Shown: positions 45,713 through 58,155 of the stretch, piece after piece | How positions within the stretch are numbered: the first letter of the stretch is position 1 | Layout of the letters: each line of letters starts with the position of its first letter | NCBI GenBank assembly: GCA_947561395.2 | Contig: OX387182.1 | Location: 44,571,949 to 44,635,948, forward strand | Origin: Buxus sempervirens | Taxonomy: Eukaryota > Streptophyta > Magnoliopsida > Buxales > Buxaceae | DNA length: 64,000 bases | Reading direction: 5' to 3' | Notes under the pieces: generated by a model | What the model was told of the DNA's origin: nothing | What the model saw: the letters and a program-made list of their open reading frames with translations, nothing else | The model's database searches: none | Program-made: the position numbers and the translations under genes

Positions 45713-46654
45713 ACAACATATAACATTCAAAGCATATCAATCAAATGGGGGTTCTATAACTAGGGTTCCATTCCCATTCTCGTTTCCCCTAGTTCTCTCT
45801 TCACGTTTTACGGCTAGAGATAATCTTGAGGTACTTTGAGATAGGAAAGGGGTTTTATACAACATTAGGCCATTGCGGGGGTTATATAGCTAAGGTTCCA
45901 TTCCCATTCTCATTTCCCCTAGCTTTCTTTTCACGTTTTACGGCTAAAGATAGTCTTGAGGTACTTTGAGTAGGAATGGGGTTCCAAACACAATCAGGCC
46001 ATTATTCTACAGAAAGGAAGAAGGAAGAACTAACCCTAGAATTTAAGAACAGAAAATTAAAACAAGGTTAGGGCTTACTTGGGTTCTGGAAGCAATGGGG
46101 CAGAGGTTCCCTTCTTCACTTGGAGCTCTTCAATCTCCAACTCTTGGCCATTTGCTTGAGGAGAGGCCTCCTATTTTGTAACGGCCCAGATCCGAGTCAC
46201 ATGGAAAACCCGTAACTCATCTCCAGAGGTCATTTTAAATAACAGGATCGCACTACCAGAGTAAAGAAAACATGAATTCAATATTATTACGAAACAGAGT
46301 GCGCTAAATTAACCCCAAAGTAATAACTCACATGGCCCCATACATAACCCGCAAGTATCGGCTCTCCAAACGTATCTGAAAAACAAACAGAAACAAAAGA
46401 ATGAGATACGAATATCTCAGCGAGCAGCACATGCATGCACAAATACAATTTACCAGTTGTAAGATATGAGTCGAATAATCACACGAGTAAGCAGGCAATA
46501 ACTCGACGAAACCAACGGAAAACCCAAGGCTACCACAATCCCATAACATATTTCCAATCTAGATAAACCAAAAATCCCACAATGGTCAATGTCATGTAAT
46601 TATTTGATTGGTTAATCAACATGCCAGAGCGACCTCCACACCTCCATGTACACA

Positions 46655-46770
46655 GTTCCGGCCTACTCAGGGTTTCGGATACTTTGAAATGACGGCCTAC
46701 TCAGGGTTTCGTCATCCAATGCCGGCCTACTCAGGGTTTCGACATTGACAACCAGGCCTACTCAGGGTTT
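46655..46770. repeat. GGCCTACTCAGGGTTT tandem repeat, four copies
   Basis: CCGGCCTACTCAGGGTTTCG or close variants recur about every 30 bp inside the minus-strand LTR. Confidence 0.8.
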
Positions 46771-47910
46771 TTGGCTGCTCTACACCGGTCGTGGCAACAC
46801 TCCATGGCCATGCCATTACCCCAATAAAACAAAGGCATCACATTACTAAGCTTAGTTGACTAGGTAATATAGGTTCCAAAGTCCCGAACAAGTGATTGGT
46901 TAAGTGGTTTAACCCTCAAATCATCAAAAACCACTTGGTTTAGTCAAAAAAACAATTCGGCAAGCTTATAAGACCATACGCTGACCTCCTGAATTGAGCG
47001 CAAGGTCGGCGGATAGGTCTGGGGTTGAAATTGGGGTATGCGCCTACTCGAATTCAAGTGAGCGCGAAGTGGGCGTGAAGTGAGCGAGAAGTTGGTGCGA
47101 GATGCGCGTATCGGTTTTAAGTGCGCGCGAGCTGAGCGCCAAGTGGGCGCGAGCTCGGCGGATAGTATACTTTTATCTTACGCCTACTACCCGAAGTGAG
47201 CGCCAGTGAACTCCAAGTGGGCGGATGCTCACTGTGTTTTCCGACTCTCTGTTATTTCCAGATCTCCGACTCTGGCCGATCTTTTTCGGTCTGTAACTAT
47301 TCCAGTAGTCTCCTAATATCCCCAGAATACATCCCAACTAGTTTTGAAATTAATCTAAACATATTTCTATTTATCCTTCATTCAGTTATAATTCAAACTC
47401 ATGCTCGGACGAAGTTCTTCCAGAAAACTCAGAAAACACTCATGCATCAGAATACATTCACAAATAAACTCAAATCCTCAGTTTTAAAACAGTGCTACTC
47501 ACAGGTATTGGAGATCTTCTTCAAGCTTCCAGCCATTTTTGATGGAGTCCTCTCGAGACCCAAGCTGTTCAGCCGCCGCCCTAATTTCAGAGAAGCAACT
47601 TTTCCCCAATTTCCCAATCTCCGAAAATTTTTATATTAGTTATCTATTTATAGACATCGCAAGGGTTTAACCTAATTCACCCTCGGTGTTTAATTAACCC
47701 TCGGAATCCCCTTTCTACCCCTCATTCAACTTGGGTTTACCAGGATTTATTTATTTGTTAATTCCCTATTTACTACCCTATTTTTAAGTTCGAAAATTAA
47801 TTACGTAATAATATTCCACCTCATTTTCTTTGCCAACTAATGACCACAATCTCCAGCAATAAATAAATTTTGATTAAACCTATCAATAAATCCAGGTGTA
47901 CATATTTATG

Positions 47911-48117
<207 letters not shown>

Positions 48118-48140
48118 CTACTCAAAACTGGGGTTTTACA

Positions 48141-48980
48141 TTCTTTCCCCCTACAAAAATTTTGCCCTCGAAATTTAACACACTAACTCCATGCTGACTT
48201 TCACAATCAATTTGCATTTCATGATTTTTATTTCCAAGCCGAATATTCTTTAATTTTAAAATACTGTAGAAGAAATCCGCAAGTCTTCCATTCTCAACCT
48301 TTTCATATAAACGCGTCCGCCTATACGCAAGTTTCGAGCAGGAAATTTGCAATTTCTACTAGCTTTTAACTTGAATATAATTATAACAATATCTGCCATA
48401 TGTATTTATACACTTTCTTATTCATACTAATACATATCCCAATTGCACAGGTTTTGCACTCAGCGTAGTTCCGCATGGTACCCTGCTTCACCACTCCTTG
48501 ACACGTCACCTGCTACCCTGGCTCAACAAAACTTCAGATATCATTCAGCAATAATAAATTTAGTATTTTCACTCATCCTCAATTATTTAATATACAATTT
48601 CATAGTTTATCTCACCAATTTTCTAGTCATTCATCAGCAACTTTTATTTTAACAATTTGATCCGGAGGTTTCACAAAGTTTAGGGGCAAATCTTTATGTA
48701 GACCTTAATTGTTACTTGAGACAACATATCAAATTTCTCCCCTATAGGTTACTTATATTGCTAAGTTAGTAAAATTTAAAGTTTACCTAACAGTTGCTTA
48801 TGACTAGTAAATCCTCTTTGCACATTAACTTTACTGAGAAAGAAAAACAAAATTTAACTTTACTGAGAAAGAAAAACAAAATTTCATCTGAAGAACAAAA
48901 CTAAACGCTCACTCAAAAGTTTCCGCCGAGGTCTTGGGTTTAAGACCCAACCGTTTCTAATCACCCGACCGGCCCAACCA
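48141..48980. other. remnant internal sequence, no gene recognised
   Basis: The first 40 bases are the polypurine tract and internal 3' end of the Gypsy element to the left. Beyond that no domain is recognised. A 31-bp tandem duplication (TTAACTTTACTGAGAAAG...) is at about 48826-48885. Confidence 0.45.
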
Positions 48981-48995
48981 ACCCACCGGTTCCTC

Positions 48996-51061
48996 ATGAG
49001 GAAAACGAAAGCCTTAAAACCCTCAACCCACGCCCATTTTTTTCACTCGCCCAAAACCCTTTTTCCCTTTTCTCCTTTTTCCCCTCGACGCAAACTTCGC
49101 TCGGCCATTTCTTCATCCACCAAGCCCTGTTCACTCAGCGGAGACTTGATTTACTCGGCACTAGCTCCCTTCAACTCTCTATTGATTTCCAAGACGAGGT
49201 ACGCACTCATCCGATTTTCTTTTAGACGATTTTTTTTCTTCTTTCATGCGGCTAGGGCATAACTCAGAATTGGTTTTTCGTTCGCAAAATGAGGGCTTGG
49301 TTTCGAAATCGATCTTCCACATTCCAATCGCACCTAGTGTGGTTTTATCCGTGGTTTTGGTCTTCGGATTTCTTCCGCAATGGCTACACTACCCATGGGA
49401 ACCCCAACTTCCATTTGTAAATCCTAGAGTTGGGCGCGACCTTGGGGCGCTAATTGCCAATTTATTTATTTATTTACTTTTTCTTTGTTGGGGTGTGTTT
49501 GCTATTATTTCCTAGGCACTTCTAGGTTGTATTAAGATTTAAACTTGTTGATGACCTCACATTTTTTTTTCACTCGGCATGCAACCTAAATTTTCTAACC
49601 ATGACCGACTATGCGCTTAGTCTTCGGACTGAGCGGCACTCGGTCCACATTGGCGCACCCAATATATATATATATTTCCTTTTTTTTTCACTTGTTTGCT
49701 GCCCAAAATTTTAAATTTTTATTTTCACCTACATCAACCTATTGTTGTATAACTTTTCTTTATTTGCCGTAATTTTGCTGCTATTGCTTACTAATTCTGT
49801 TTTCTGGTGTTCTTGTTGTTTTTCTACTTCCAATCCGTTTGGTTTTAAATCTTAGATGACTAGGACCTCTTCCGGGAATCCCTCTAAGAGGGCTAGGGTT
49901 GAGCCTAGAGACGATAGGTTTCTTTCAGACAGGGAGAGGGAGATATATGATAGGTATCTGCAGCATCGTGCAGTTCTAGTAGAGAGAGAGGTTAGGTTTG
50001 ATGACTTTGATTCTTCCATAGAGGATATTTTCCGAGTCCGCGGTTGGTTACCCGTGTTCAGTGGCTTCACTCCCACTTGTGAGGAGCTAGTTCGGGAGTT
50101 TTATAGTAACATCCATGATATCTCTCCTGATCATACCTCCTTCTATGTTTATATCCGAGGTACCCGGTTTCAGATTTCTCCTGATTTCATAGCTGCCAGC
50201 CTTAGGGTTCTTAGGGTGGAGCACCCGGTATATTCCTACTCCAGTGAGACCATGCCCGACTATTCTGCCGTCGCCACATTTCTTATCGGCCGGCCGACAG
50301 AGTATACAGGGGTGGGTCCTCTCCATACTTCGGGATTTTCTGCCGACATTGATATCCTGTCGAGGATCGTTTTTACCAATCTTTGGCCTGTTTCTCATCT
50401 TTCTTCTCTCCCCAGCTCTTGTGTCCTGCTCCTTTATGCCATACGGAGGGGAGATTCCATTGACCTTCCTTCGTTGATCATTTCCATCAAGCTTGGGGTT
50501 TATGAGGATCATAGGCGATCAGTCGCTTTACCCTACGGTTGTTTGATATCTAGACTCATTTCTGCTTCTCCAGCCGTGTATCCCAGTTTTACTATCTTAC
50601 CTCTTAGTCAGCCTATTGGCAGAGCTACCACAGGTATCTCCCGTGGTAGGAGGGCTGCGATCACTGCTGCTGTGCCCCGCCCCTCTGTTCCTTCGACTTC
50701 TCTTTTCCCAGATCCTCCCTCTGCTTCTGCTCTACCCCCTTCTACTGACATTCCCTCTTCTTCTTCCTTTCCCTCATTTTCTGACTTCGCGTCTTCCTCT
50801 CATTTTCCCTCTTCCACTGACCTCCCATCCTCCTCTGGTGCTCCCCCGACTCCTACTCCAGACCCTCCTCCCTCTACTATTGAGGGTCTTTCTACTCTAG
50901 TTACTACTTTGACTGGTGAGGTGAGGACTCTCCAGGACGTGGTGAGGGCACTGGGCCATTACGTGCTCCACACGGTGAGGAGCGTGGACGAGGTGTTGAG
51001 AGCCCAGACAGCGATACAACAGACCCAGGTGGAGATGCTAGAGACTATGTCGACCCTATAG
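48996..51061 (+). CDS. putative plant transposon protein (PF20167-like), 401 aa, with possible 5' leader intron
   Basis: The open frame at 49856-51061 starts ATGACTAGGACCTCTTCCGG directly after a TTTTAAATCTTAG acceptor-like site. A donor-like GACGAG/GTACGC at about 49198 suggests a 5' leader exon (48996-49198). Residues about 1-40 are hydrophilic. Residues 40-250 (DIFRVRGWLPVFSGF, CEELVREFYSNI, FYVYIRGTRFQISPDFIAAS) resemble the uncharacterised plant transposon-associated family PF20167. Residues 255-340 are Ser/Pro-rich and 345-401 look like a coiled coil. Its role is unknown; such ORFs occur in plant transposable elements. The frame is intact. An Ogre-type LTR is inserted 19 bases after the stop. 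Confidence 0.55.
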
Positions 51062-51079
51062 GGACATGTGCAGTCTATG

Positions 51080-54000
51080 TGTAAGCACCCCATTTTTGCG
51101 CTCCCAGAAAGCCAGAAATGCAAAACCCAGCTAAAAAAGTCAAACCCTAAGGGGTGAAAAGTTGACTTTTTAATCCAGTGAAATTTGGCCACCGTGCTCT
51201 ATACCCTTGGATAGAGAATCTCGACACGGTTCCGACGCAACTGAGTTTGCTGGAATCGGAGTTCGGATGAGGGTTCTGCGGCCGGTCAAACTTAAAGGAG
51301 AGCCGAAAGTTGACTTTTCCTCGAATTCCGTGACAAGTGCTTAGCCCTATGTCATTGCATAGAGAGCTCCAATACGAGTCTAACACAATTGAGTTTGCTC
51401 AGATCGGAGCTCGGATGAAGGAGATATGAGCTGTCGAAGTTTCCGAGCAGCAGAACCGGAAGCTGCACACGTGGCAGCCAACGCAGCAAAATATCTCGGG
51501 GACGAAATCTTAAATATCCAAAGTTTACTAAAAATCTCAGGGACTAAACTGAAATTCGCAGGGACCAATCTGTAATTGCTCAAAAGTGTCGAATCGGTCG
51601 AATCGGTCAAGTCGAAGGGCAAATCGATAATTTTTTGATTTGTATGCGGCTATATATGCCGGATACACTAGCTCCCTTTCATATCCGGACTCAAATACCA
51701 GATACAAGAAGATTTTCGCGCGAGATTCGCGCTGATCGCCCGACAAGTTCGCGGCGGCATTTAAATTTTGAATGATTATGTTTTGTATCCGGCATTGAAT
51801 ATCGGATACAAAGGAGGACCTGTGTAACCGGCCATGGAGGCCGGATATGAAGAGTATTTAGTGTATCCGGCCTGAGTTGCCGGATACATTAAGTTTGTTT
51901 ATAAAAGGCAAACAGCAGCTCATTTCCGGGGGTTGGCTCCTTTTGGCTTTTCTCCTGCTCTCTTCTCTCACTTGCCCACCTCCGAATCCCATCTCTTCCC
52001 ACCCCCTAAGTCATCTACCCCCACCCTTGACCATCCCAAGCCATTCTAACCCTTATTCCCTTTCTCCACCTCTACTTACACTCTACCAAGAAGGTGGGTA
52101 GCTGCTGTTGGAAGCTGGGAGAAGGACTTCCAGCCTTGTTCTTGCTACAAAGGGGGAGGCTCCACCTCGTGTAAGAGTCCAAGAACCACCAGGTAAGGCT
52201 CCCTATCATGTTGTGTTCATCATATATTAAAATCGTATTTTTCTGAAAATATTCCTATTTTGTTTCCTTCTTTGCATGGGGTCATGTTCCTACTATGCTA
52301 AGCATGCACTCGCTTTCATTTTTATGGCATAAGGTCCTACATGGTTAGGAAGTCCACGCAGGTCTTTTAGGAAGCATGGGAGTCTCTTTTCACATTTTGT
52401 TTAGTAATTTTTAGTTGCGGTTTTGGCTTTATCTCCAGAAATCATTAGAGGAGAATGTTCCTCCCTTCTTTGGTCTAATGTACCCCAGTAATAACCCCCT
52501 GATTCCTTTCTTGGTATTTTGGTTTTCTTTTAAACTTTCTCATGGGTTTTGTGGATGTTTTTTTATTTCTTCTTGTGTTGCTGCTGGTCGTATCCTTCCA
52601 TGCTTGCTGTGTTCGGTTGTAATGTCAGCATGTCCCCTAACCCCCACAGCTGTGCTTGTGTTTTTTATTATTTCCTATGGTCACCATGGTAAAAGCATGC
52701 TCCCACCATCCCCTACAGCTCCCCCATGCAGAACCATGCGAGCTGCTGTTCCCGGCAGATTTGCACACCCCCTTGCTCCGTTTACCTCGGGTGATTTGCT
52801 GCTGTCCTACATGTCCAAGCTTGAACCGTTCTTTTGTTGTTTTATTTTATTGATATTAGGTGGAGAGCCATTGCCATGCTCCCTTTAGCCATGACTTAGA
52901 TGAGTTGCTGTGGGAGACAGCAGTAAACTCCCATCAGTCATTGCTGCCCCGGCAGCCCAAAAGCCTAAGATCAAGCCCATGCCCCCCACCCTCCTCTTGC
53001 CTTTGCTGAATAAACCAAGAAAAGAAGCCAAGAGAGGAGATCCCCAAACCTGAACCAATGTGGGCCCATCCGAGGGCCCACCTGACCTGCAGAAACCTCT
53101 AGGAAGCCCCTGGAAGTCACCCCAACTGCCAAAACCCCAAAAAAGGCCATTTTGGGGTGATCTGGCAACTCAGGCCGGATCACCTATCGCCTATGTGTAT
53201 CCGGCAACTCAGGCTGGATCACCTACAGCTTGCGTGTATCCGACAACTAAGGCCGGATACACACAGAAATGTCTTTTTTTGTGTGTTTTGATGTTTTTGC
53301 CGAATTTTGGGGTAATTTGAGCCAAACCAATGGAACCAATGGACCACGGTCCAATTTAGTACATCTGTGGGCCTTCCAACGGGGCCCACCAAGCCCAATA
53401 AACACTAAAGCATGCCATTAAACAACTTAAGTAAAAATGAACCAATTGAATTGGGTGGGCCAAACTCAATGCGGTCCACCCGAATCTTGATATGTGGAAT
53501 AATGCATGAATTGTGTGGTTTGGCCGAGAACCGGGGTTACGGCCTATCGGGCCCGTCAAAGCCCAAAAACTAACCAAGTAAGGGTTCAAAGCCCTAACTT
53601 CATATAACTTGGGCTTTCAAGCCTAAGAATTGGACTACGGGCCCCAAGCCCAATGTCCAACCCATCTGGATGAATTTAAATAAGATAAATTAAAAAACCT
53701 TTTGGCAACCATCATGGGGGGCCCACCCAGGGGCCCGCAAACCAACGCCGGGCCACTATTTGCATGAAAACCACTTAAGCTTCAAACCTGAACCTTAATG
53801 TAAAACCAATTCACTTAACCTAAGCCCACATGGACACATGGGCTCACCAAGCCCCACCAGGGACACCGTGGGCCTTCCAACGGAGCCCACCCAATCAGAC
53901 TCAGTACACTTAATTAAACAAGATAAAATCAACTAAAGGGACCCACACCAACTTAGGTGGTCCCGCCAAGACTTAACTAAATTACATGTTGGATTAGGAA

Positions 54001-54238
54001 TCGAGTGGGAACCAAGTATAAAGCTGACTCAAACCAGGGAACCCACGGGACCCGTCATCCGACGGGGTGGACTGGGGTGTCTACGGACTTCCCCAGACCA
54101 CAACCGAGAACCGACTTAGAATCTCAAGGCGCAGACCAAAGCCCAATAGACAAGATTAGGCACCTAGGTGTCCGCCTGCACCCCATCAGGCGGTGGTGAC
54201 TCCGAACTTCCCCGTGCCGCGTTTCCCACGCGCGCATA
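51080..54238 (+). repeat. 5' LTR of the Ogre-type element
   Basis: Begins TGTAAGCACCCCATTTTTGC and ends near CACGCGCGCATA, just before the PBS. It is similar throughout to the solo LTR at 24900-28116. TATCCGG/CCGGATA motif pairs lie at 51644-51890 and 53155-53265. GTTTATAAAAGGCAAAC near 51897 is the probable promoter TATA. Confidence 0.87.
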
Positions 54239-54241
54239 GCC

Positions 54242-54260
54242 TGGCGACTCCACTGGGGAC
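54242..54260 (+). promoter_or_regulatory. primer-binding site
   Basis: TGGCGACTCCACTGGGGAC, three bases after the LTR end. Ends in TGG as required for pairing with a tRNA CCA tail; Ogre elements are known to prime with tRNA-Arg. The specific tRNA was not checked here. Confidence 0.82.
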
Positions 54261-55798
54261 CTTTCAGCCCAGTAGGACCCTGTTTAGATTGAGTCAGCTT
54301 AAAGAGGGATTTAGTTGATATTTAGGAATTCTTGCTACCCCACTTAGTAAGGCATAGAATACACGTGACTACGTGTTCTGGGGAGTCCTGTCACAAGGAC
54401 GCGATAATTGCCTAAGGCAAGTGGAATTTAAGTGGTCCCCTGTGACCCTCCACTTACCTGGGGATTCTCCCAGGACATCATAATACGTGCCAATTCTGCA
54501 CCTTACTATACAAGGCAGTAAGGATTCCTTTATCACCTAAATCCAGACAAAATTCACCCATGTAGACACAGCACGCAGCCCAACTGCACACACGGGCACA
54601 CCACCACACCGTGGATGGATGTTTATCTATTTAAATTTAATTTCCCGCTTCTTTGTGATAAACTGCATGGGGTGACACGCACGAGGGAGGCTGCATGGAT
54701 GATCCGACCCTGAATAGATGAGCGAATCGGATATTGCTACTTCTTTACCAAAACTTAGACCTCTCTAGCAGCCTACCCTTCTGATTCCTATGAACTGATC
54801 TTTGGGATGGTATTAGCACCTATGCTCCCGTGGCTTGCCGGGGAGAGCAGGGTAAACCCATCCCCCCAGTTTTCTGGAGTCCATTAGCACCACTGGTTTC
54901 TTGTCGTGGCACGCGAGGATCCAGTACTGGTCCAGACCCTTGTAGGCTTATGTCTCGGGCTGGGTATCCTTCCCCACCTAACGTTTCTGAATGAACCTTG
55001 CGTTGAGCATGAGAGGGTGAGTAGGATGTGAATGATGAATACAAGAGGAGTAAAATCAGAATAAAATCCAGAGTCCATTAGGGGCAGCAACCCCCGCTTT
55101 TTGCATCAAATTGAGTAAACCCTAGATGCTGGGCTACCTCGGCCCTGGCTTAGGAAGCTCACCTAATTGTGATCAGGGGAACCACCCCAGATCCATGCAT
55201 GGAGTCCTGTGCGCCATGGGTCCTGACCCATTAGAGTCCGCTGGGAGCACTTCAAGTCCAGATTGGTCTTTTAGAGTAGATGAAAGCCGGCCAAATCAAA
55301 TAGACAGACGAAAGCATGCTATATCGGAACATGGGTACTAAACCCTAGTTCTAGGAATTTTCAGCCTACCCGCTTTGAAAGCAATTTGTATCCGTCCTTT
55401 TGGCTCCCAACAGCCTTAAGGATGAATTCTTTGCAGTTTTGTAAATATCTTGTAACATTTTCGCCTTCGATGGCAAGTTGTAATTTTTGCAGTGTTCCGA
55501 CACGTAAAGCAGATGAAAGAACAGATGAAAGACAAAAAGATTGATCAGGACTTAAATGTGCTCCTCTACACAAGTATGTCTAGGAGTCGCGCCTTCACTG
55601 GTGCCAACCCTTAGGACCACACACAATGTGTGCCTGAGTTAAATTCCGCGCTGTTTTAGTTTTCTGCTTTATTTTTGTGAAGCATGTTAGAACTGCTAAG
55701 TGGGTAATCCTTTGCTTAAGATTATGCATGTCTTAGGACTAATTAAGAGTTTGGTGTGGAACCTTAAATTGATTTGGAATTTCGATCGGATAGTTGGC
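54261..55798 (+). other. untranslated leader of the Ogre-type element
   Basis: No long open frame or recognised domain. It links the PBS to ORF1, and a leader of this size is common in Ogre elements. Confidence 0.6.
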
Positions 55799-57232
55799 AT
55801 GGCATCCTCATCCTCATCTGAGAGAGTCCATTTCCCTAGGATAGAGAAGTGCGCCTGGGATACCCCCTGGATCCGTTCTTGAACAAGGCAGCTCCAAGGG
55901 AGTGAGCAGACTGAATGGGAGCACAAATACCATATGGGACAGACTTTGTCCCTGTTAAACGTACCAATCAACTGGGACATGATCCAAACAGCCCTGCTTT
56001 TCTGGGATCCCCAGCTGTCGGTGTTTCGATTTGGGATCAATGAGTTGACTCCCACAATTGAGGAACTTGACTTGTTCCTCCGATTTCGCGACTTAGGAGA
56101 ACCTGCCAGGCCAAGCCTCAAAGAAAGCTACAAGAATGAAGCTTGTGTTTTCTTTGGCCTCTCAAGGGGAGAATTCCAGACCTTAGGAGGTGACAAAGCA
56201 TTCACTAGGGTCTCCAAAACATTCCTTGCTGAAAAGATAAGAAACAAAAAGCAGGAAAGACCCCGGGCTTGGTTTGACACCTTCACCCTTGTGGTCCTGT
56301 CGCAAATCTTCATTCCAACTGGGGGAGACAACATTAATTTTGCTCTCATGGAAATTGTGGATCAACTCAGGGTGGGATATCGAATCATGCCACTGATCCT
56401 AGCTCAACTGTTCCATTCCCTAACTATGTCCAAAAATGGAACCCGGAGGTTTCAAGGGTGCGCTCCCCTTCTCCACATCTGGCTGCAAGACCACCTGATG
56501 ATGTCATCACCTGTCAGTGCACATTACGGCTTAGTCAGAGACAACATTCATTGGTTGGCTCGAAGAGAAATCCAACCAAACCTACCCACTCGTGAGGATT
56601 GGTTCAACCACTTTCTCCACCTGAAAGGAGAAACAGACATTCGATGGTGGGGCACATACAACATCCCCTACACCCCCATTATAGCTTTCAAGAAAAGAGA
56701 GGGACTTGCCTTGATAGGCCTTACACATGCCGTGCCATACTATCCGATTCGGGTTCTAAGACAGTTTGGGAAACCGCAGGGAATCCCAGTCAAGGACAAC
56801 CTGAGCAGTTTGATTGGTCCACTCACTAAGGGACTGAGGACACAGCTGCTAGCAGAGTGGAAGACGATGTGCGTATATCGGGAGGACGTCTTCACCAAAG
56901 TACACTTTCAAGATTACGAGCAGTGGATAGCTCGGGAATTTGGCCACAACGGCCCCCCACCTCTTCAGCCTGTCGCTTCGAGCGACATTCCAGTTCTGCC
57001 CCCTAACACATATAGGGACAGGGTGGCCGAGCTGCAGGAGACCCACTCCCGCATCCATTCAGCTTATGTGGATTCGGAACGGGAAAGTAGGCAGGCCAAT
57101 ACGGCCTTGCAACATGACATGGAATTAGTGCGCAAACGCGCAGAAGAGGACCGATGTCTGCGGAACAAGCTTCTGCGAGCCTTGAGGAGGCAAGACGTGT
57201 CCTCCTACTATGATGATGACCAACCTAACTAG
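55799..57232 (+). CDS. Ogre ORF1 (plant-mobile-domain-like protein, DUF7745-type)
   Basis: The longest open stretch is 55934-57232 (432 codons). It contains LLFWDPQLSVFRFGINELTP, IEELDLFLRFRDLG, FFGLSRGEFQ, RPRAWFDTFTLVVLSQIF and APLLHIWLQDHL, resembling the extra ORF1 of Ogre elements and, more distantly, the plant mobile domain of host MAIN/MAIL1 proteins. The last 70 residues (RVAELQETHSRIHSAY...RRQD) are a probable coiled coil. The function of ORF1 is unknown. The ORF as a whole appears to carry about one break. A fossil within the Ogre-type element, upstream of gag. Confidence 0.72.
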
Positions 57233-57581
57233 ACTTTGGCTTTGTTGTATTTTGATAAATATGATGATGTACTTTGTGCCACGGCGGCACCCTTTTTGAT
57301 TGAAGCATGAATTTATTTTCACTCTGCTATGTTGTTCAAATTTAACAAAACAAGAACTTGAAATGAAAGAATTAATCCCCTCCAATAGGGCAACTCGGTC
57401 TCCGGCAGACCACCTCTTCTCAGATAATTTCAACATTTCTGGTCTCTGCGACCACCTAATTTCCTTTGATTGCATCTCCCCCATTGAGATCGCAAAAACC
57501 CAGCAAGTGTTTAAAAACACCCAAGACTTTGAGCTCAAACCACACCCGTCTGTATCTTTCCGAGATCATTTGGTCCAACCT

Positions 57582-58020
57582 TTGGGGCACTGAAGCCGCC
57601 GACGGATGAGTCGGATATTGGTGGATGAACGTCCTGGTATAGCCTTCCCCTTTGTGAGGCGCCGAAGTCAATGGTGATTAAACCAACGACTAGCTAAGGT
57701 ATGCCCGGGAACTACTAGCCGAAATCTTGGGGCACTGAAACCGCCGACGGATGAGTCGGATATTGGTGGATGAGCGTCCTGTCATAGCCTTCCCCTTTGT
57801 GAGGCGCCGAAGTCAATGGTGATTAAACCAACGACTAGCTAAGGCACGCCCGGGAACTACTAGCCGAAATCTTGGGGCACTGAAACCGCCGACGGATGAG
57901 TCGGATATTGGTGGATGAGTGTCCTGGCATAGCCTTCCCCTTTGTGAGGCGCCGAAGTCAATGGTGATTAAACCAACGACTAGCTAAGGCACGCTCGGGA
58001 ACTACTAGCCGAAGTGTGGC
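57582..58020 (+). repeat. 145-bp tandem repeat, three copies
   Basis: Units start at 57582, 57727 and 57872 (TTGGGGCACTGAARCCGCCG) and end ACTACTAGCCGAA. They are nearly identical, so amplification is recent relative to the element. They lie between ORF1 and gag. Confidence 0.92.
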
Positions 58021-58155
58021 GCCGACGCCACCAGTGAATGAACTGGAGATTGGCTGAGGTACGCCTGGGTGCTGCTATTCAGCTCACCCCCTACGGAGAC
58101 CCTGCATTTGGTCCAACCCTGTGATTCTAAGCTCAAACAAAACCCCTTAAATTGA

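Larger units (their letters stand above)
42923..46176 (-). mobile_element. partial LTR of the TGTAGACACCCC family (minus strand)
   Basis: On the minus strand it ends CCCATGTCTCACA (plus-strand TGTGAGACATGGG from 42923), like the LTRs at 36582 and 60726. It shares with them GGATGAATGGGGGTGCCTAA near 43160-43130, TGGCGACTC at 42997-42989 and the leader with GCCTCTCCTCAAGCAAATGG (near 46155). The promoter-distal end is not visible because another LTR abuts at 46177. A 1-kb LTR-like insertion (44577-45587) interrupts it. Confidence 0.68.

Noticed and set aside
52415-52888. 157-codon open frame in the Ogre LTR
   Set aside because: Lies in the transcribed LTR leader, has no recognisable domain and is not evidently kept in the related LTR at 24900-28116.
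54242-54260. tRNA-like sequence after the LTR
   Set aside because: It is a primer-binding site complementary to a tRNA 3' end, not a tRNA gene; no cloverleaf can be formed around it.
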